DNA from: Thiothrix fructosivorans
GTDB lineage: Bacteria > Pseudomonadota > Gammaproteobacteria > Thiotrichales > Thiotrichaceae
Direction of reading: 5' to 3'
DNA length: 64,000 nucleotides
Assembly (NCBI RefSeq): GCF_017349355.1
Contig: NZ_JAFMPM010000008.1
Span: 1,364,001-1,428,000 of the forward strand
Both the position numbers and the translations under genes were made by a program. The stretch's first letter is position 1. Every line of letters starts with the position of its first letter. Positions 18,907-28,689 of this stretch are shown here, piece after piece. The notes beneath the pieces are model-generated. The model was not told where the DNA came from, did not search any database, and saw nothing but the letters and a program-made list of their open reading frames with translations.

Positions 18907-18931
18907 CGATATTTTTTGCTGTCTAATATCG
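18907..18931. promoter_or_regulatory. Inverted repeat in the tehA/lysR divergent region
   Basis: CGATATT and AATATCG arms (7 bp, perfect) separated by 11 nt, 26 bp before the LysR start. Spacing and location fit a LysR-type operator controlling both divergent genes. Not tested. Confidence 0.45.
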
Positions 18932-18956
18932 GAATCGTCGATATAAAGATTGGAAC

Positions 18957-19814
18957 ATGGATACCGAACAAGCCCGTACTTTCCTCGCGATTGCTGCCCA
19001 CGGTAGTTTTATTGCCGCTGCCAGCCAGCTACACCTCACGCAATCCACCGTGAGTGCGCGGATTCAACGGCTGGAGGAAACCTTGAATGCGCGGCTGTTC
19101 GTGCGCAATCGCTCCGGCGCGAGCCTGACACCCGCAGGGCGGCGTTTTCTGGAATACGCCAAACGGCTGGTATTCACCGCAGAACAGGCGATTCACGACG
19201 TGGGTTCATCCAGCCGTTACCGCGCCACACTGCGTGTCGGTGGGCGCATTGCGTTGTGGGAAGGTTTTTTGCCGCAATGGGTCGGGTGGATGCGCCTCAC
19301 CAATCCCGATGTGGCGATGCGCACGGAAATCGGCTTTGAAGATGACCTGATGCGCCGCTTGATTGAAGGCACGCTCGACATGGGTTTGATGTACACACCC
19401 AGCCATCAGCCGGGGTTAATCGTTGAACATTTGTTTGACGAACGCCTGATTCTGGTCAGCAGCCGCCCCGATGTTCACGAACCGGGGTCGGGTTATGTCC
19501 ATGTCGATTGGGGCGCAAGTTTTCATGCGCAACACCGCCAAAGTTTCCCGCAAATGGAAACCCCAGCGTTGGTGGCAAATATTGGCTGGCTGGCAATCCA
19601 ACTGGTGCTGGCGAATGGTGGTTGCTGTTTTTTGCCGGTGCGATTGGCACAGCCGTTTTTGACGACGGGGCAATTGTTTCCGGTATTGGGTGCGCCGGAA
19701 TACGACCATCCGGCGTACATGGTTTACCCGCAAAAAGCCGAGAGCATGGTGTTGGAACAGGCGGTGCAGGGCTTGCGAGAAGTGGCGAAGCAGCAAGGGG
19801 CATGGCAATCTTGA
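18957..19814 (+). CDS. LysR-family transcriptional regulator
   Basis: 285 aa. The N-terminal winged helix has the standard pattern TFLAIAAHGSFIAAASQLHLTQSTVSARIQRLEE. The effector domain follows (LRVGGRIALWEGFLPQW). Divergent from the TehA-type transporter, which is the likely target. Confidence 0.92.
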   Translation: MDTEQARTFLAIAAHGSFIAAASQLHLTQSTVSARIQRLEETLNARLFVRNRSGASLTPAGRRFLEYAKRLVFTAEQAIHDVGSSSRYRATLRVGGRIALWEGFLPQWVGWMRLTNPDVAMRTEIGFEDDLMRRLIEGTLDMGLMYTPSHQPGLIVEHLFDERLILVSSRPDVHEPGSGYVHVDWGASFHAQHRQSFPQMETPALVANIGWLAIQLVLANGGCCFLPVRLAQPFLTTGQLFPVLGAPEYDHPAYMVYPQKAESMVLEQAVQGLREVAKQQGAWQS

Positions 19815-19824
19815 ATAAGTGCGG

Positions 19825-20155
19825 CTAAATATGGCTGATTATGCGTTGAAACAGTATTTCTAAAGGCTGCAAATCACCCAAATAACCGGCAATGTTGGCT
19901 TGATTTACTGATGTCAACCGTTCGCAACGTTCCCGCCCACGGGTAAATGTCTTGAAATAAGTAATGGTGGATGCCACACAAGGCTGATAAATCAAAGACT
20001 GAAAAATCGGGTTCAAACAACGCCGCTCTGGATTCGGTCAAGGCTTTTTCGATCTCGGCAAGTTCTTCTGCGTCACGGATATTGAGCTTATTGATTAAAA
20101 CCGTGCTGTTTGGGTAGCAAGCCGGATCATGTGCAACACCGTACTTATCCTGCAT
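19825..20155 (-). pseudogene. Decayed Fic-family gene
   Basis: The first frame (from 20155) shows a Fic N-terminal region (NKLNIRDAEELAEIEKALTESR, HHYLFQDIYPWAGTLRTVDISK) and stops early at 19874. A second frame continues (QANIAGYLGDLQPLEILFQ) to 19825. The catalytic HxFxxGNGR core is absent, so there is both a frameshift and an internal deletion. Preceded by a small YhfG-like gene, the usual partner of Fic proteins, so a former Fic toxin-antitoxin pair. Confidence 0.75.
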
Positions 20156-20324
20156 AGCGAGCAGTAATGCGTTCGATTCGTTGCAGAATTTGCTGGCGAG
20201 TCAGTGTATCAAAGTTGATTTCCTTGTCAGGTACGACTTTAAACCCTTCCAAACGCAAGCTGGCACGGTAATTGCTGTTGCGGTGCATTTGGAAATAGCG
20301 CAGTTTTTGTTCATTAGTTAGCAT
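20145..20324 (-). CDS. YhfG-like small protein (Fic antitoxin family)
   Basis: 59 aa, from the ATG at 20324 to the stop at 20145-20147. MLTNEQKLRYFQMHRN followed by NYRASLRLEGF matches the YhfG pattern of small proteins that precede fic genes. Its stop overlaps the start of the decayed Fic gene by 11 bp. Confidence 0.7.
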   Translation of the reverse strand: MLTNEQKLRYFQMHRNSNYRASLRLEGFKVVPDKEINFDTLTRQQILQRIERITARYAG

Positions 20325-20375
20325 GATGTCACCTGTTTTTTGCCTGGAAACACCGTCATTTTAGCATGATCATAA

Positions 20376-21080
20376 TCAAGAAACTGCTTCCTCATACGTT
20401 TTGCCATCGCGAATATGATACAGCCGCTTAAAGGTCGGAATGATCTTCTCATCATGCGTGACCACAATAATCGCCGTTTGGTGCTGTTGCGCCATGTCGT
20501 TGAGGATTTTTACCACCGCCAATGCCCGTTCGCCATCCAGCGGCGCAGTGGGTTCGTCGGCAAGAATCACTGGCGGATTATTTGCCAATGCCCGTGCAAT
20601 CGACACGCGCTGTTGTTCACCACCGGAAAGCAGTGCCGGATTGGATTTGGCGCGATGGGCTACGTCGAGGGCTTCGAGTAATTCTAACGCACGACGGCGG
20701 GCTTCTTTGTTGGATTTCCCTGCCAGCATCGGCAACAGTGCCACATTGTCGGTCACGTCCAGAAACGGGATCAGGTATGGGGCTTGGAACACAAAACCAA
20801 TCCGGTCGCGGCGTAAGGTGCGCAAGTCTTTCACCTTCCACACCTCATCGAAAATGGCTTCCCCACCCAAAAACATCTGCCCTGCGGTCGGGTCAATGAC
20901 CGCACCCAGACATTTCAGCAAGGTGCTTTTGCCCGAACCGCTGGGGCCAACCAGCCCGACGACTTCGCCGGGGGCAATGCGCATATCCACGCCCTTGAGC
21001 GCGTCCACCGCCGTGTCGCCGCTGCCGTAGCGTTTGCATAAGCCGCGCAGTTCAATCGCCGGAGTGGTGTTATCTGCCAT
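20376..21080 (-). CDS. ABC transporter ATPase (MacB/LolD/DevA type)
   Basis: 234 aa. Walker A is GPSGSGKSTLLK, the Q-loop FVFQAPYLIPF, the signature LSGGEQQRVSIARALA and Walker B VILADEPTAPLDG, all intact. Third gene of an MFP-permease-ATPase operon, with 2 bp to the permease. This layout is typical of tripartite exporters (DevBCA/MacAB). Confidence 0.93.
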   Translation of the reverse strand: MADNTTPAIELRGLCKRYGSGDTAVDALKGVDMRIAPGEVVGLVGPSGSGKSTLLKCLGAVIDPTAGQMFLGGEAIFDEVWKVKDLRTLRRDRIGFVFQAPYLIPFLDVTDNVALLPMLAGKSNKEARRRALELLEALDVAHRAKSNPALLSGGEQQRVSIARALANNPPVILADEPTAPLDGERALAVVKILNDMAQQHQTAIIVVTHDEKIIPTFKRLYHIRDGKTYEEAVS

Positions 21081-21082
21081 GT

Positions 21083-22276
21083 TCAGCCTCCTATGGCTTC
21101 AGCGGGATCAACTTTTAACGCGGCGCGAATCGCCATGACACTCGCCAGCGTACACACCACCACGATCACCAGCAGCCCTAGCACAGCATCCAGCGGTAAT
21201 AGCAAGACGTATTTGGGGAAAACAGGTGCCCACAAGGTCGCCACCGTTTTGCCGATAATGAAACCCACCAGCCCCAAGCCGAGGGATTCCTGCAAAATCA
21301 TCCACGAAATCGTACTGTTGCGCGTGCCGATCAGCTTTAACACCGCAATTTCGCGGATTTTGCCCAGCGTCATGGTGTAGATGATGAACGACACAATCGC
21401 GGTGCTGACAATGGTAAGAATGACGAGAAACAAGCCGATTTGCTTGGCGGACGTGGCAATCAGTTTTTTCACCGAAATCTCTTCCATGTCGGCGTAGGTG
21501 TAGGCTTGCAAGTGTTTCCAGCGTTGGATGTCTGCCGCCAATTGCGCCGCATCCCACCTCGCTCGCACTTGCACCAGCACAGCATTGACGTTGTGGCTGG
21601 TGGTTTGGCTCATCTGCACCGCTTCCAGCAAACCCGGCACATTCGGGCGGTTGAAAGCGGGGTTGGCAGCGGTACGTTCACGCCCGCTCACAATCGCGTC
21701 GTTGTTTTTTTGGAATTGTGCCGCTTGCGCATCCGCCAGTGGGATAAATACCATCGGGTCGCCGCCGGATGACACGGTGCGCTGGCTCAAGCCGACAATG
21801 GTGTATTCGTTGCGGCGAATGCGGATTTTTTCGCCCAGTTTGAAACCGGCTTTCACATCCGCCACGGCTTCGTAGTGCGAACGGGTAACGTGCCGTCCGG
21901 CAATCAGCGACGGCGGCGCACCCGGTTGCCCCGACTCGAAACCGACTACCATGACGCGGGTATCCTTGCCCTGATGCTGCACCTGCATGGTGAAATAGGT
22001 GACATTGGCGGCTTGTTGCACCCCTGGCATTCCCAGAATGCTGCGGTACACATCGTCGGGCAGGCTGGACGATTCGGCATACGGCCCTTGGGTGTCTTTT
22101 TGCACCACCCACACATCCGCCTGACTGTTGCGCAATAACACCTGCGCGTCATCCACCATGCCACGAAAAATCCCCGCCATCGACAGCGTGACCCCAATCA
22201 GCAAACCCAAGCCAATGCCGGTGAGGACGTATTTTGACCACGAATGCGCAATGTCACGGGCGGCAAGGCTGATCAT
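21083..22276 (-). CDS. FtsX/MacB-type ABC permease
   Basis: 397 aa. One N-terminal TM (YVLTGIGLGLLIGVTLSMAG), a large periplasmic domain of about 220 residues, and three C-terminal TMs (from LFLVILTIVSTAIVSFIIY to VVVCTLASVMAI). This is the FtsX/MacB topology used for lipoprotein, lipid or peptide export. Overlaps the upstream membrane fusion gene by 4 bp. Confidence 0.9.
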   Translation of the reverse strand: MISLAARDIAHSWSKYVLTGIGLGLLIGVTLSMAGIFRGMVDDAQVLLRNSQADVWVVQKDTQGPYAESSSLPDDVYRSILGMPGVQQAANVTYFTMQVQHQGKDTRVMVVGFESGQPGAPPSLIAGRHVTRSHYEAVADVKAGFKLGEKIRIRRNEYTIVGLSQRTVSSGGDPMVFIPLADAQAAQFQKNNDAIVSGRERTAANPAFNRPNVPGLLEAVQMSQTTSHNVNAVLVQVRARWDAAQLAADIQRWKHLQAYTYADMEEISVKKLIATSAKQIGLFLVILTIVSTAIVSFIIYTMTLGKIREIAVLKLIGTRNSTISWMILQESLGLGLVGFIIGKTVATLWAPVFPKYVLLLPLDAVLGLLVIVVVCTLASVMAIRAALKVDPAEAIGG

Positions 22277-23406
22277 AATTGCGCTACTACCTTGATTTTG
22301 CTGTCGGCACGGAGGGCTTTGCTGGTGTAGACCACGATCGTGTCATCCGCCTGCAAGCCGCTGAGGATTTCTACCTGACCGTCGAGCGAATGGATGCCGG
22401 TTTGTACGGGGGTGAATTGCAGGCTGTTGTCAGGGTTGAGTTTCCATACGCCGGATTGCCCCGCCTGTTGCTGAATGGCGGCGTTGGGAATCACCAGCGC
22501 GGCGGCTTTTTGTCCGGTTTGCAGGGTGACTTCCGCCAGTTCGCCAGAGGATAACGCGGCGGGAACAGGGGTGAACGCGATGCCAACGATGCGTTCTTCG
22601 GTGACGCTATCGCTTAACGGTTCAATGCGTACCAGCTTGCCGGGTAAGGCTTGTTGCGGGGCAGAACGCAGGGTGATACTTGCCGTTTGACCCGCTTGTA
22701 AACCCAAGGCAAGGCTTTGGTCGATGCGGGCTTTGACCCAGTAGCTTTGCGGGTCAGCGAGGGTGAGAACTGCCTGACCCGCAACCAGCGTTGTGCCCGG
22801 TTCGGCATCGCGGCTGGTGATCATGCCTGCCACGGGCGCGGTCAGGGTGAGGTTGGCTTGTTGTTGGCGCAAGGCTTGCTGTTCGGCTTGCAGGCGTTGC
22901 TGTTCCTTTTTGGCGACAGCGGCGGCGGCATGGCTGGCTTCCACTGCGGCTTGGGTAACAGCTAAATCTTGCTGGCGGGCATCGCTGCTGCTTGGGCTGA
23001 CGAGGGCTTTGGCGGCAAGGCTTTGCTGCCGCTGGGCTTCGTGCTGGGCAAGGGTGAAACGGGCGTTCGCTTCCTTGGTTTGCGCGTTGGCACTGGCGAT
23101 GCTGGCAGTGGCGCGTTCGGCGGCTAAACCAGCGGCTTGAATGCGGGAATCGAGGTCAACCGCATCCATGATTGCCAAGGTTTGCCCCGCTTGCACGCTG
23201 TCACCGACATCGACCAACACTTGCTGGACGCGCCCCGCAGCCGTGGGACCGATGCGGTAGTTGTAACGCGCTTCCACCGTGCCAATGCCAAACACGCTGG
23301 CACTGATGGCCTGCTTTGTCACCGTCGCTACGCTGATGCGGGGTTCATCACCGACCGGACGGGTGAGGAAACCTATGAACAGCAACGGCGGGCATGGTTG
23401 TCCCAT
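22273..23406 (-). CDS. HlyD/MacA-type membrane fusion protein
   Basis: 377 aa. A barrel-sandwich half-motif (GRVQQVLVDVGDSVQAGQTLAIMDAVDL) is followed by a long Ala/Gln-rich coiled coil of about 95 residues, then a second lipoyl half (APVAGMITSRDAEPGTTLVAGQ) and a beta-barrel. It starts the three-gene exporter operon. No outer-membrane channel gene is adjacent, so a shared TolC is assumed. Confidence 0.9.
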   Translation of the reverse strand: MGQPCPPLLFIGFLTRPVGDEPRISVATVTKQAISASVFGIGTVEARYNYRIGPTAAGRVQQVLVDVGDSVQAGQTLAIMDAVDLDSRIQAAGLAAERATASIASANAQTKEANARFTLAQHEAQRQQSLAAKALVSPSSSDARQQDLAVTQAAVEASHAAAAVAKKEQQRLQAEQQALRQQQANLTLTAPVAGMITSRDAEPGTTLVAGQAVLTLADPQSYWVKARIDQSLALGLQAGQTASITLRSAPQQALPGKLVRIEPLSDSVTEERIVGIAFTPVPAALSSGELAEVTLQTGQKAAALVIPNAAIQQQAGQSGVWKLNPDNSLQFTPVQTGIHSLDGQVEILSGLQADDTIVVYTSKALRADSKIKVVAQL

Positions 23407-23706
23407 CAGGGCGGTGATCCTGTTTGGTGATTGCGCCGGGAGGCTGGGTATGATCTTAAACCTGTGAATGTTTAGAAAATCCCTTGCTCAGGCCTTACGC
23501 TGTTTGGGAAAGGAATTATCTGAACGTCTATAGACAATGGGGAGCACCTTAATATGGCTTCTCAGGTTTGGCATAGCACATGATTATTCAGCCTCACCCT
23601 TTAGAGCTTCTCTCATCTTTGTGATATATCTCAAGTTAATCCAAACCCAACCCATAAGCCTATTTTATTTTAAGAGCAAATAGGATTCAATAGATGTGTA
23701 CTCCGT

Positions 23707-23901
23707 GGGTGTGAACAAAAGTGTGGTTTTTCCTCTACGGCTTCGCCGTTACCCCTCACCCCAGCTCCTCTCCCTCAAGGGGGGAGGGGCTCATAGCCTG
23801 ATTTTCTTGCTCCACCTCGCCCCTTGAGGGAGAGGAGCTGGGGGGGGGTGGGGAATATCGGAGTGCAATAACTGAACAAAACCACACTTTTGTTCACACC
23901 C
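23707..23901. mobile_element. 195-bp MITE-like element with perfect terminal inverted repeats
   Basis: Ends 23707-23730 and 23878-23901 are perfect 24-bp inverted repeats (outer bases GGGTGTGAAC). They are bounded by a 9-bp direct repeat GTACTCCGT at 23698-23706 and 23902-23910, which looks like a target-site duplication. The interior holds a long GC-rich palindrome (about 23752-23842). It has no coding capacity. The rest of 23407-23932 shows no gene. Confidence 0.85.
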
Positions 23902-23932
23902 GTACTCCGTTAGCTATGTGAGGGGGCTTGTC

Positions 23933-26900
23933 ATGAGAACATCATTTTTTGAAAAAGCGGGCATATTTTTAGTATTTATAGTTATCAGTATATTGCTACA
24001 AAAAACTGCACTGTCTAATATGTCGGAAAATGTCTCGTTTGCGCCAGTCAATCCTGACTTTACTGCATACCAAGCAGCTAAGTTCGTGGGAAAAATCCAA
24101 GAATTTCCAAGCATTTCCACTAATGGGCATACACTAGGTTATATTCCTCCACCCGTAGCTTTGCCACCGCAAAAAGCTACAACATCTCAGAGTATCTTAA
24201 AAGTACCTTCATTTCCATCAAGTTACGATCTCCGTTTATTTCAGAAACTTCCCCCAGTCCGAAACCAAGACCAGTGTGGTGACTGTTGGGCTCATGCAGC
24301 CTATGCATCACTGGAAGGTGGGTTGGCAGTAGCTGAGTCTCGAAATTTCTCTGAAGCTCATCTCAATGATTCCCACGGCTTTAGTCATGCTTGGTGCAAC
24401 GGGGGGAACGATAATATGGCGGTCGCTTATTTGGCTAGGTGGTCTGGGCCGGGACAAGACGCAGCTTATCCACACCCAATTAGTGGTGCTAAAATAATAA
24501 TTCCTGAGGAGAAACACGTACAAAACGTGGACTTTCTTCCTGACAGGTCTGGCTATTTAGATAATGATGCTATCAAAGATGCACTAATGAATACAGGGCC
24601 TGTAACAATGAGCTATTATGTAGGCGAAGAAGAAACGTATTATAACGCTACTGCTCATACTTGGTATAACCCTACATCATCCCATGCACCGAACCATGCC
24701 GTTGCTATTGTCGGGTGGAATGATACTATTTCCCGTAATACTTTTCCTATCACTCCTCCCGGCGATGGGGCATTCATCGTCCGTAATAGTTGGGGGATAG
24801 ACTGGGGAGAAAATGGATATTTTTACTTATCTTATTATGATGCCACAATGCATCCTGGAGCGGCATTCAATAATGCGGAACCAACCGGGAACTTCTCCCA
24901 CGTCTATGAGTACGACCCTTTGGGCTGGACAAACAGCAGTGGCTTCAATAGTGATACAGCTTGGTTCTCGAACATCTTTAGTGCTGAGAGTTACAACGGT
25001 GCTGATACTGCCATTGAAGGTGTAAGCTTTTATACGCAAGTACCGAACAGTACCTATAACTTGATGATTTACAATAATGTATCTTCTGGCAATCCCAGAA
25101 GTGGTACGATGATGGTTAATCTTACTGGCACGATTGTCAAGCCTGGCTATCATACCGTCCATATTACTTCCACTCCACTTATTACGCCCGGAAGATTATT
25201 TTCAATAGTTGTTAAATTAAAAACACCTGATTATTTATATCCTATCCCAATAGAGTCTTCGATTAGCAGTTATAGTGAAAAGGCAACTGCATCAACAGGA
25301 CAGAGTTTTGTTAGCAAAGATGGTAAGGTTTGGACTGATTTTGGAAAAACAAAATCCGCCAATGTCTGCTTGAAGGCATTGGCGCGAAATGGGCTAACAC
25401 CAGATATATTTTCTTTTCGTGATCAAACAAGTGTTGATCTATCTACTTATATTTATTCTGATCAAATTGTTATTGAGGGTGTTATTTATCCTGCTGAGAT
25501 TAGTATTACAGGTGGAGAGTATAAAATTGATGCAGGGAGCTATACAGCCGCACCGGGGGTTATTAATAATGGTCAAAAACTCATATTGCGTCATCTGTCT
25601 GCAAATACTCCCAATACGGCTAAACACACAGTAGTGACGATTTGGGGAGTACATGATACTTTTAGTAGCCTCACTGGCTCATTCTTCCCGTTTTTAAAGG
25701 TCTCTAAACTTGGTATGGGCAGCGGTACAGTGACCAGCTCCCCCACTGGGATCGACTGCGGATCGACCTGCAGTTCATATTATCATATCGGTCAAACAGT
25801 GACACTGACGGCCTCGCCCTCCCCCGGTTTTTTGTTTGCTGGTTGGGGCGGTGCTTGTAGTGGCAGTGCGCTAACCTGCACACTATCTGGTATAAGGGTA
25901 TTTGGGGAAACATCGGTCTCAGCAACTTTTGTCCCTATTTGTCCTGTGTCCAACATATCCCTGTGGCAAACGGTTAATAATTCATGGGATTCAGGATGTA
26001 CTTCTGCCCACAGGGGGAGTGCTTATTATGCGAGGTATTATAGTTTCACTGTCCCATCAAGCCAGACAGTGACTATTGACCTTATGTCTAGTACACAAGA
26101 TGCGTACCTGTATCTTCTGGTCGGTGACAACAGAAATGGCAGTATTGTTGCCTCCAATGACGATCATTCGGCAATAGGTAGTTGGAACTCGCGTATCAAC
26201 ATGACGTTGCCTGCTGGAACATATACGGCAGAAGCTACAACTCATCAAGGAGGTCAGACCGGGGAATTCTTGCTTATGGTTACAGGTGGTGGTGACCATA
26301 CTTTGACCGTTAGCCGGACTGGCGCAGGTAACGGTATAGTCCGCAGCTCACCCAGTGGGATCATCTGCTACCAAATCTGTAGCGGGTCCTACGTCTCAGG
26401 CGCAAATGTAACATTGACAGCTACAGCAGACTCCGATTCTGCATTTGGGGGATGGGGTGGGGCTTGTAGTGGCACTGCACCGACCTGCACCGTCTCCATG
26501 ACAGAGGCAAAAGCGGTAACGGCAACTTTTTATAGATCAGTTACCTGTACGGAATCCGATATGTCGATAGGGGAGACTGTCAGCGGGTTATGGGATTGGG
26601 ACTGTAAGTCTGTTCACTATTGGAGGGAAGGCGGTCTTGCGCAGTACTACAAGTTCACTGTCCCATCACGCCAATTAGTAACTATTGACCTGGTTAGTCC
26701 AAAACAACTAGGACAAACAAGATCACCATATCCGTACATCTACCTCCTGTCTGGCGACAGTCGATATGGACAGGTTATTGCCACTAATGATGATTATTAC
26801 TACGGTATTGACCACTCACATATCGAGATGGTGCTGGATGCTGGAACATATACTGTCGAGGCTGCCACTCAATCCGGTGTAGAGGCAGACTTTTCACTTA

Positions 26901-28369
26901 CCGTGGCACGTGGCGATACTCTGGCTGTCACCAAGCTTGGTACAGGAAACGGGAATGTGACGAGTTTACCCATGGGGTTATATTGTGGGTTAAGATGTAG
27001 TGCCTCCTATATATCGGGTACGAGCGTGGTACTGACAGCGAATGCCTCCTCTGGTTCCACGTTTGCAGGATGGAGTGGAGCTTGTAGCGGAACAGCGTCG
27101 ACCTGCACAGTATCCGTAACAACAGCGAAGTCAGTGACCGCCACCTTTAACCTTCAGACTTATGCTTTGTCAGTGAGCAAGTCTGGTAAGGGCGGTGGTA
27201 CAGTGACCAGTACACCTATCGGCATCAATTGCGGGACTGATTGCACCGAACCTTATACCATCGGCACAAATGTTACGCTGACTGCGATACCCAATGTCGG
27301 AACTCGCTTCACAGGCTGGGCAGGCGCATGTTCCGGCACAGCATCCACCTGTACTGTCAGCATGAAAGCCTCCAAGTCCGTAACTGCGACGTTTGATAAG
27401 GTTTATACCCTAACGGTAGCAAGTAACGGCACTGTGACCAGTACGCCTACGGGCATTAACTGTGGGACTGATTGCACCGAACCTTATACCATCGGCACAA
27501 ATGTTACGCTGACTGCGATATCCAATGCCGGAACCCGCTTCACAGGCTGGTCAGGCGCATGTTCCGGCACAAAACCAACCTGCACCGTTAGCATGACAGC
27601 CTCCAAATCTGTGACTGCCACCTTCAAACCGGTCTATACCCTGACGGTTAGCAAAACGGGCGCAGGTTCAGGCACTGTGGGCAGTTCGCCTGCGGGCATC
27701 AGTTGCGGCGAGGATTGCATGGAAGATTACATTGGCGGAACCCGTGTCAAGCTCACAGCCACTGTAAAGACTGGCTCTAAATTCATAGGCTGGTCAGGCG
27801 CGTGTGCAGGCATCACTACCATGTCTTGTACGGTAGCCATGTCTGAGGCGAAAACTGTTGGTGCAAATTTTAATATTATCACTTTCCCATTAATCATGGT
27901 GAACAGTGGCAACGGCACTGTGATCAGTACGCCTACGGGCATTAACTGTGGGACTGATTGCACCGAGCCTTATGCCACTGGCACAAAGGTCACACTGACT
28001 GCGACACCCAACGTCGGAACCCGCTTCACAGGCTGGTCAGGCGCATGTTCCGGCACAAAACCAACCTGCACCGTTAGCATGACAGCCTCCAAATCTGTGA
28101 CTGCCACCTTCAAACCGGTCTATACCCTGACGGTTAGCAAAACGGGCGCAGGTTCAGGCACTGTGGGCAGTTCGCCTGCGGGCATCAGTTGCGGCGAGGA
28201 TTGCATGGAAGATTACATTGGCGGAACCCGTGTCAAGCTCACAGCCACTGTAAAGACTGGCTCTAAATTCATAGGCTGGTCAGGCGCGTGTGCAGGCATC
28301 ACTACCATGTCTTGTACGGTAGCCATGTCTGAGGCGAAAACTGTTGGTGCAAATTTTGTAACTCATTGA
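23933..28369 (+). CDS. Secreted papain-family cysteine protease with repeat domains
   Basis: 1478 aa from the ATG at 23933. A signal peptide or anchor covers residues 8-25. The protease domain has the catalytic Cys in QDQCGDCWAH, His in PNHAVAIVGWND and Asn in VRNSWGIDWGENGYF (C1A papain family). After it come two pre-peptidase-like beta domains (YYSFTVPSSQ..., YYKFTVPSRQ...) and about eight InlB/Flg_new-type repeats of the form GTVTSTPTGINCG...F.GW.GACSGT...CTVSM...KSVTATF with paired Cys. The repeat region suggests cell-surface display or adhesion. DNA is visibly more AT-rich than the neighbours. Confidence 0.87.
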   Translation: MRTSFFEKAGIFLVFIVISILLQKTALSNMSENVSFAPVNPDFTAYQAAKFVGKIQEFPSISTNGHTLGYIPPPVALPPQKATTSQSILKVPSFPSSYDLRLFQKLPPVRNQDQCGDCWAHAAYASLEGGLAVAESRNFSEAHLNDSHGFSHAWCNGGNDNMAVAYLARWSGPGQDAAYPHPISGAKIIIPEEKHVQNVDFLPDRSGYLDNDAIKDALMNTGPVTMSYYVGEEETYYNATAHTWYNPTSSHAPNHAVAIVGWNDTISRNTFPITPPGDGAFIVRNSWGIDWGENGYFYLSYYDATMHPGAAFNNAEPTGNFSHVYEYDPLGWTNSSGFNSDTAWFSNIFSAESYNGADTAIEGVSFYTQVPNSTYNLMIYNNVSSGNPRSGTMMVNLTGTIVKPGYHTVHITSTPLITPGRLFSIVVKLKTPDYLYPIPIESSISSYSEKATASTGQSFVSKDGKVWTDFGKTKSANVCLKALARNGLTPDIFSFRDQTSVDLSTYIYSDQIVIEGVIYPAEISITGGEYKIDAGSYTAAPGVINNGQKLILRHLSANTPNTAKHTVVTIWGVHDTFSSLTGSFFPFLKVSKLGMGSGTVTSSPTGIDCGSTCSSYYHIGQTVTLTASPSPGFLFAGWGGACSGSALTCTLSGIRVFGETSVSATFVPICPVSNISLWQTVNNSWDSGCTSAHRGSAYYARYYSFTVPSSQTVTIDLMSSTQDAYLYLLVGDNRNGSIVASNDDHSAIGSWNSRINMTLPAGTYTAEATTHQGGQTGEFLLMVTGGGDHTLTVSRTGAGNGIVRSSPSGIICYQICSGSYVSGANVTLTATADSDSAFGGWGGACSGTAPTCTVSMTEAKAVTATFYRSVTCTESDMSIGETVSGLWDWDCKSVHYWREGGLAQYYKFTVPSRQLVTIDLVSPKQLGQTRSPYPYIYLLSGDSRYGQVIATNDDYYYGIDHSHIEMVLDAGTYTVEAATQSGVEADFSLTVARGDTLAVTKLGTGNGNVTSLPMGLYCGLRCSASYISGTSVVLTANASSGSTFAGWSGACSGTASTCTVSVTTAKSVTATFNLQTYALSVSKSGKGGGTVTSTPIGINCGTDCTEPYTIGTNVTLTAIPNVGTRFTGWAGACSGTASTCTVSMKASKSVTATFDKVYTLTVASNGTVTSTPTGINCGTDCTEPYTIGTNVTLTAISNAGTRFTGWSGACSGTKPTCTVSMTASKSVTATFKPVYTLTVSKTGAGSGTVGSSPAGISCGEDCMEDYIGGTRVKLTATVKTGSKFIGWSGACAGITTMSCTVAMSEAKTVGANFNIITFPLIMVNSGNGTVISTPTGINCGTDCTEPYATGTKVTLTATPNVGTRFTGWSGACSGTKPTCTVSMTASKSVTATFKPVYTLTVSKTGAGSGTVGSSPAGISCGEDCMEDYIGGTRVKLTATVKTGSKFIGWSGACAGITTMSCTVAMSEAKTVGANFVTH
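27529..28357 (+). repeat. Two perfect 343-bp direct repeats inside the protease gene
   Basis: 27529-27871 and 28015-28357 read identical by eye and are offset by 486 bp, encoding the same pair of repeat modules. Other repeats in the gene are diverged, so this is a recent duplication or gene conversion. It could allow loss or gain of modules. Confidence 0.85.
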
Positions 28370-28445
28370 TAGGTAAGCGGGTGTGACCGGAAGTGATGCA
28401 TGGTCTAATATCAGGTAAATTTTCCCATCAAAACGAGTCCCTCTA

Positions 28446-28689
28446 TGTTAGACAAGCCAACGGGTGACGACTTGAAACGCGCCGATGAAGCAGAACGGCA
28501 GATAATCGAAACCCTGCGCCAACTGGGACACAATGCGCTGTCCGGTTTGGCACAACAGCATTAAGAAGCGGCCGCCGACCAAGGCCAACAGGCGGCGGGT
28601 TGGCGTTCTATGGGTCAAGAAAACTCTACTGGCATAGCACCTACGGATTGATTGAAGTAAACGAACGGCTGTTTCGTCAGGGTTCGTGC
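28446..28689 (+). pseudogene. Transposase remnant
   Basis: A 39-codon frame (MLDKPTGDDLKRADEAERQI...) ends at 28564. Later in another frame YWHSTYGLIEVNERLFRQG reads like an internal piece of an ISKra4-like transposase. It is cut off exactly where the island repeat begins. Family assignment is tentative. The rest of 28370-29286 holds only the island repeat and att site. Confidence 0.45.
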
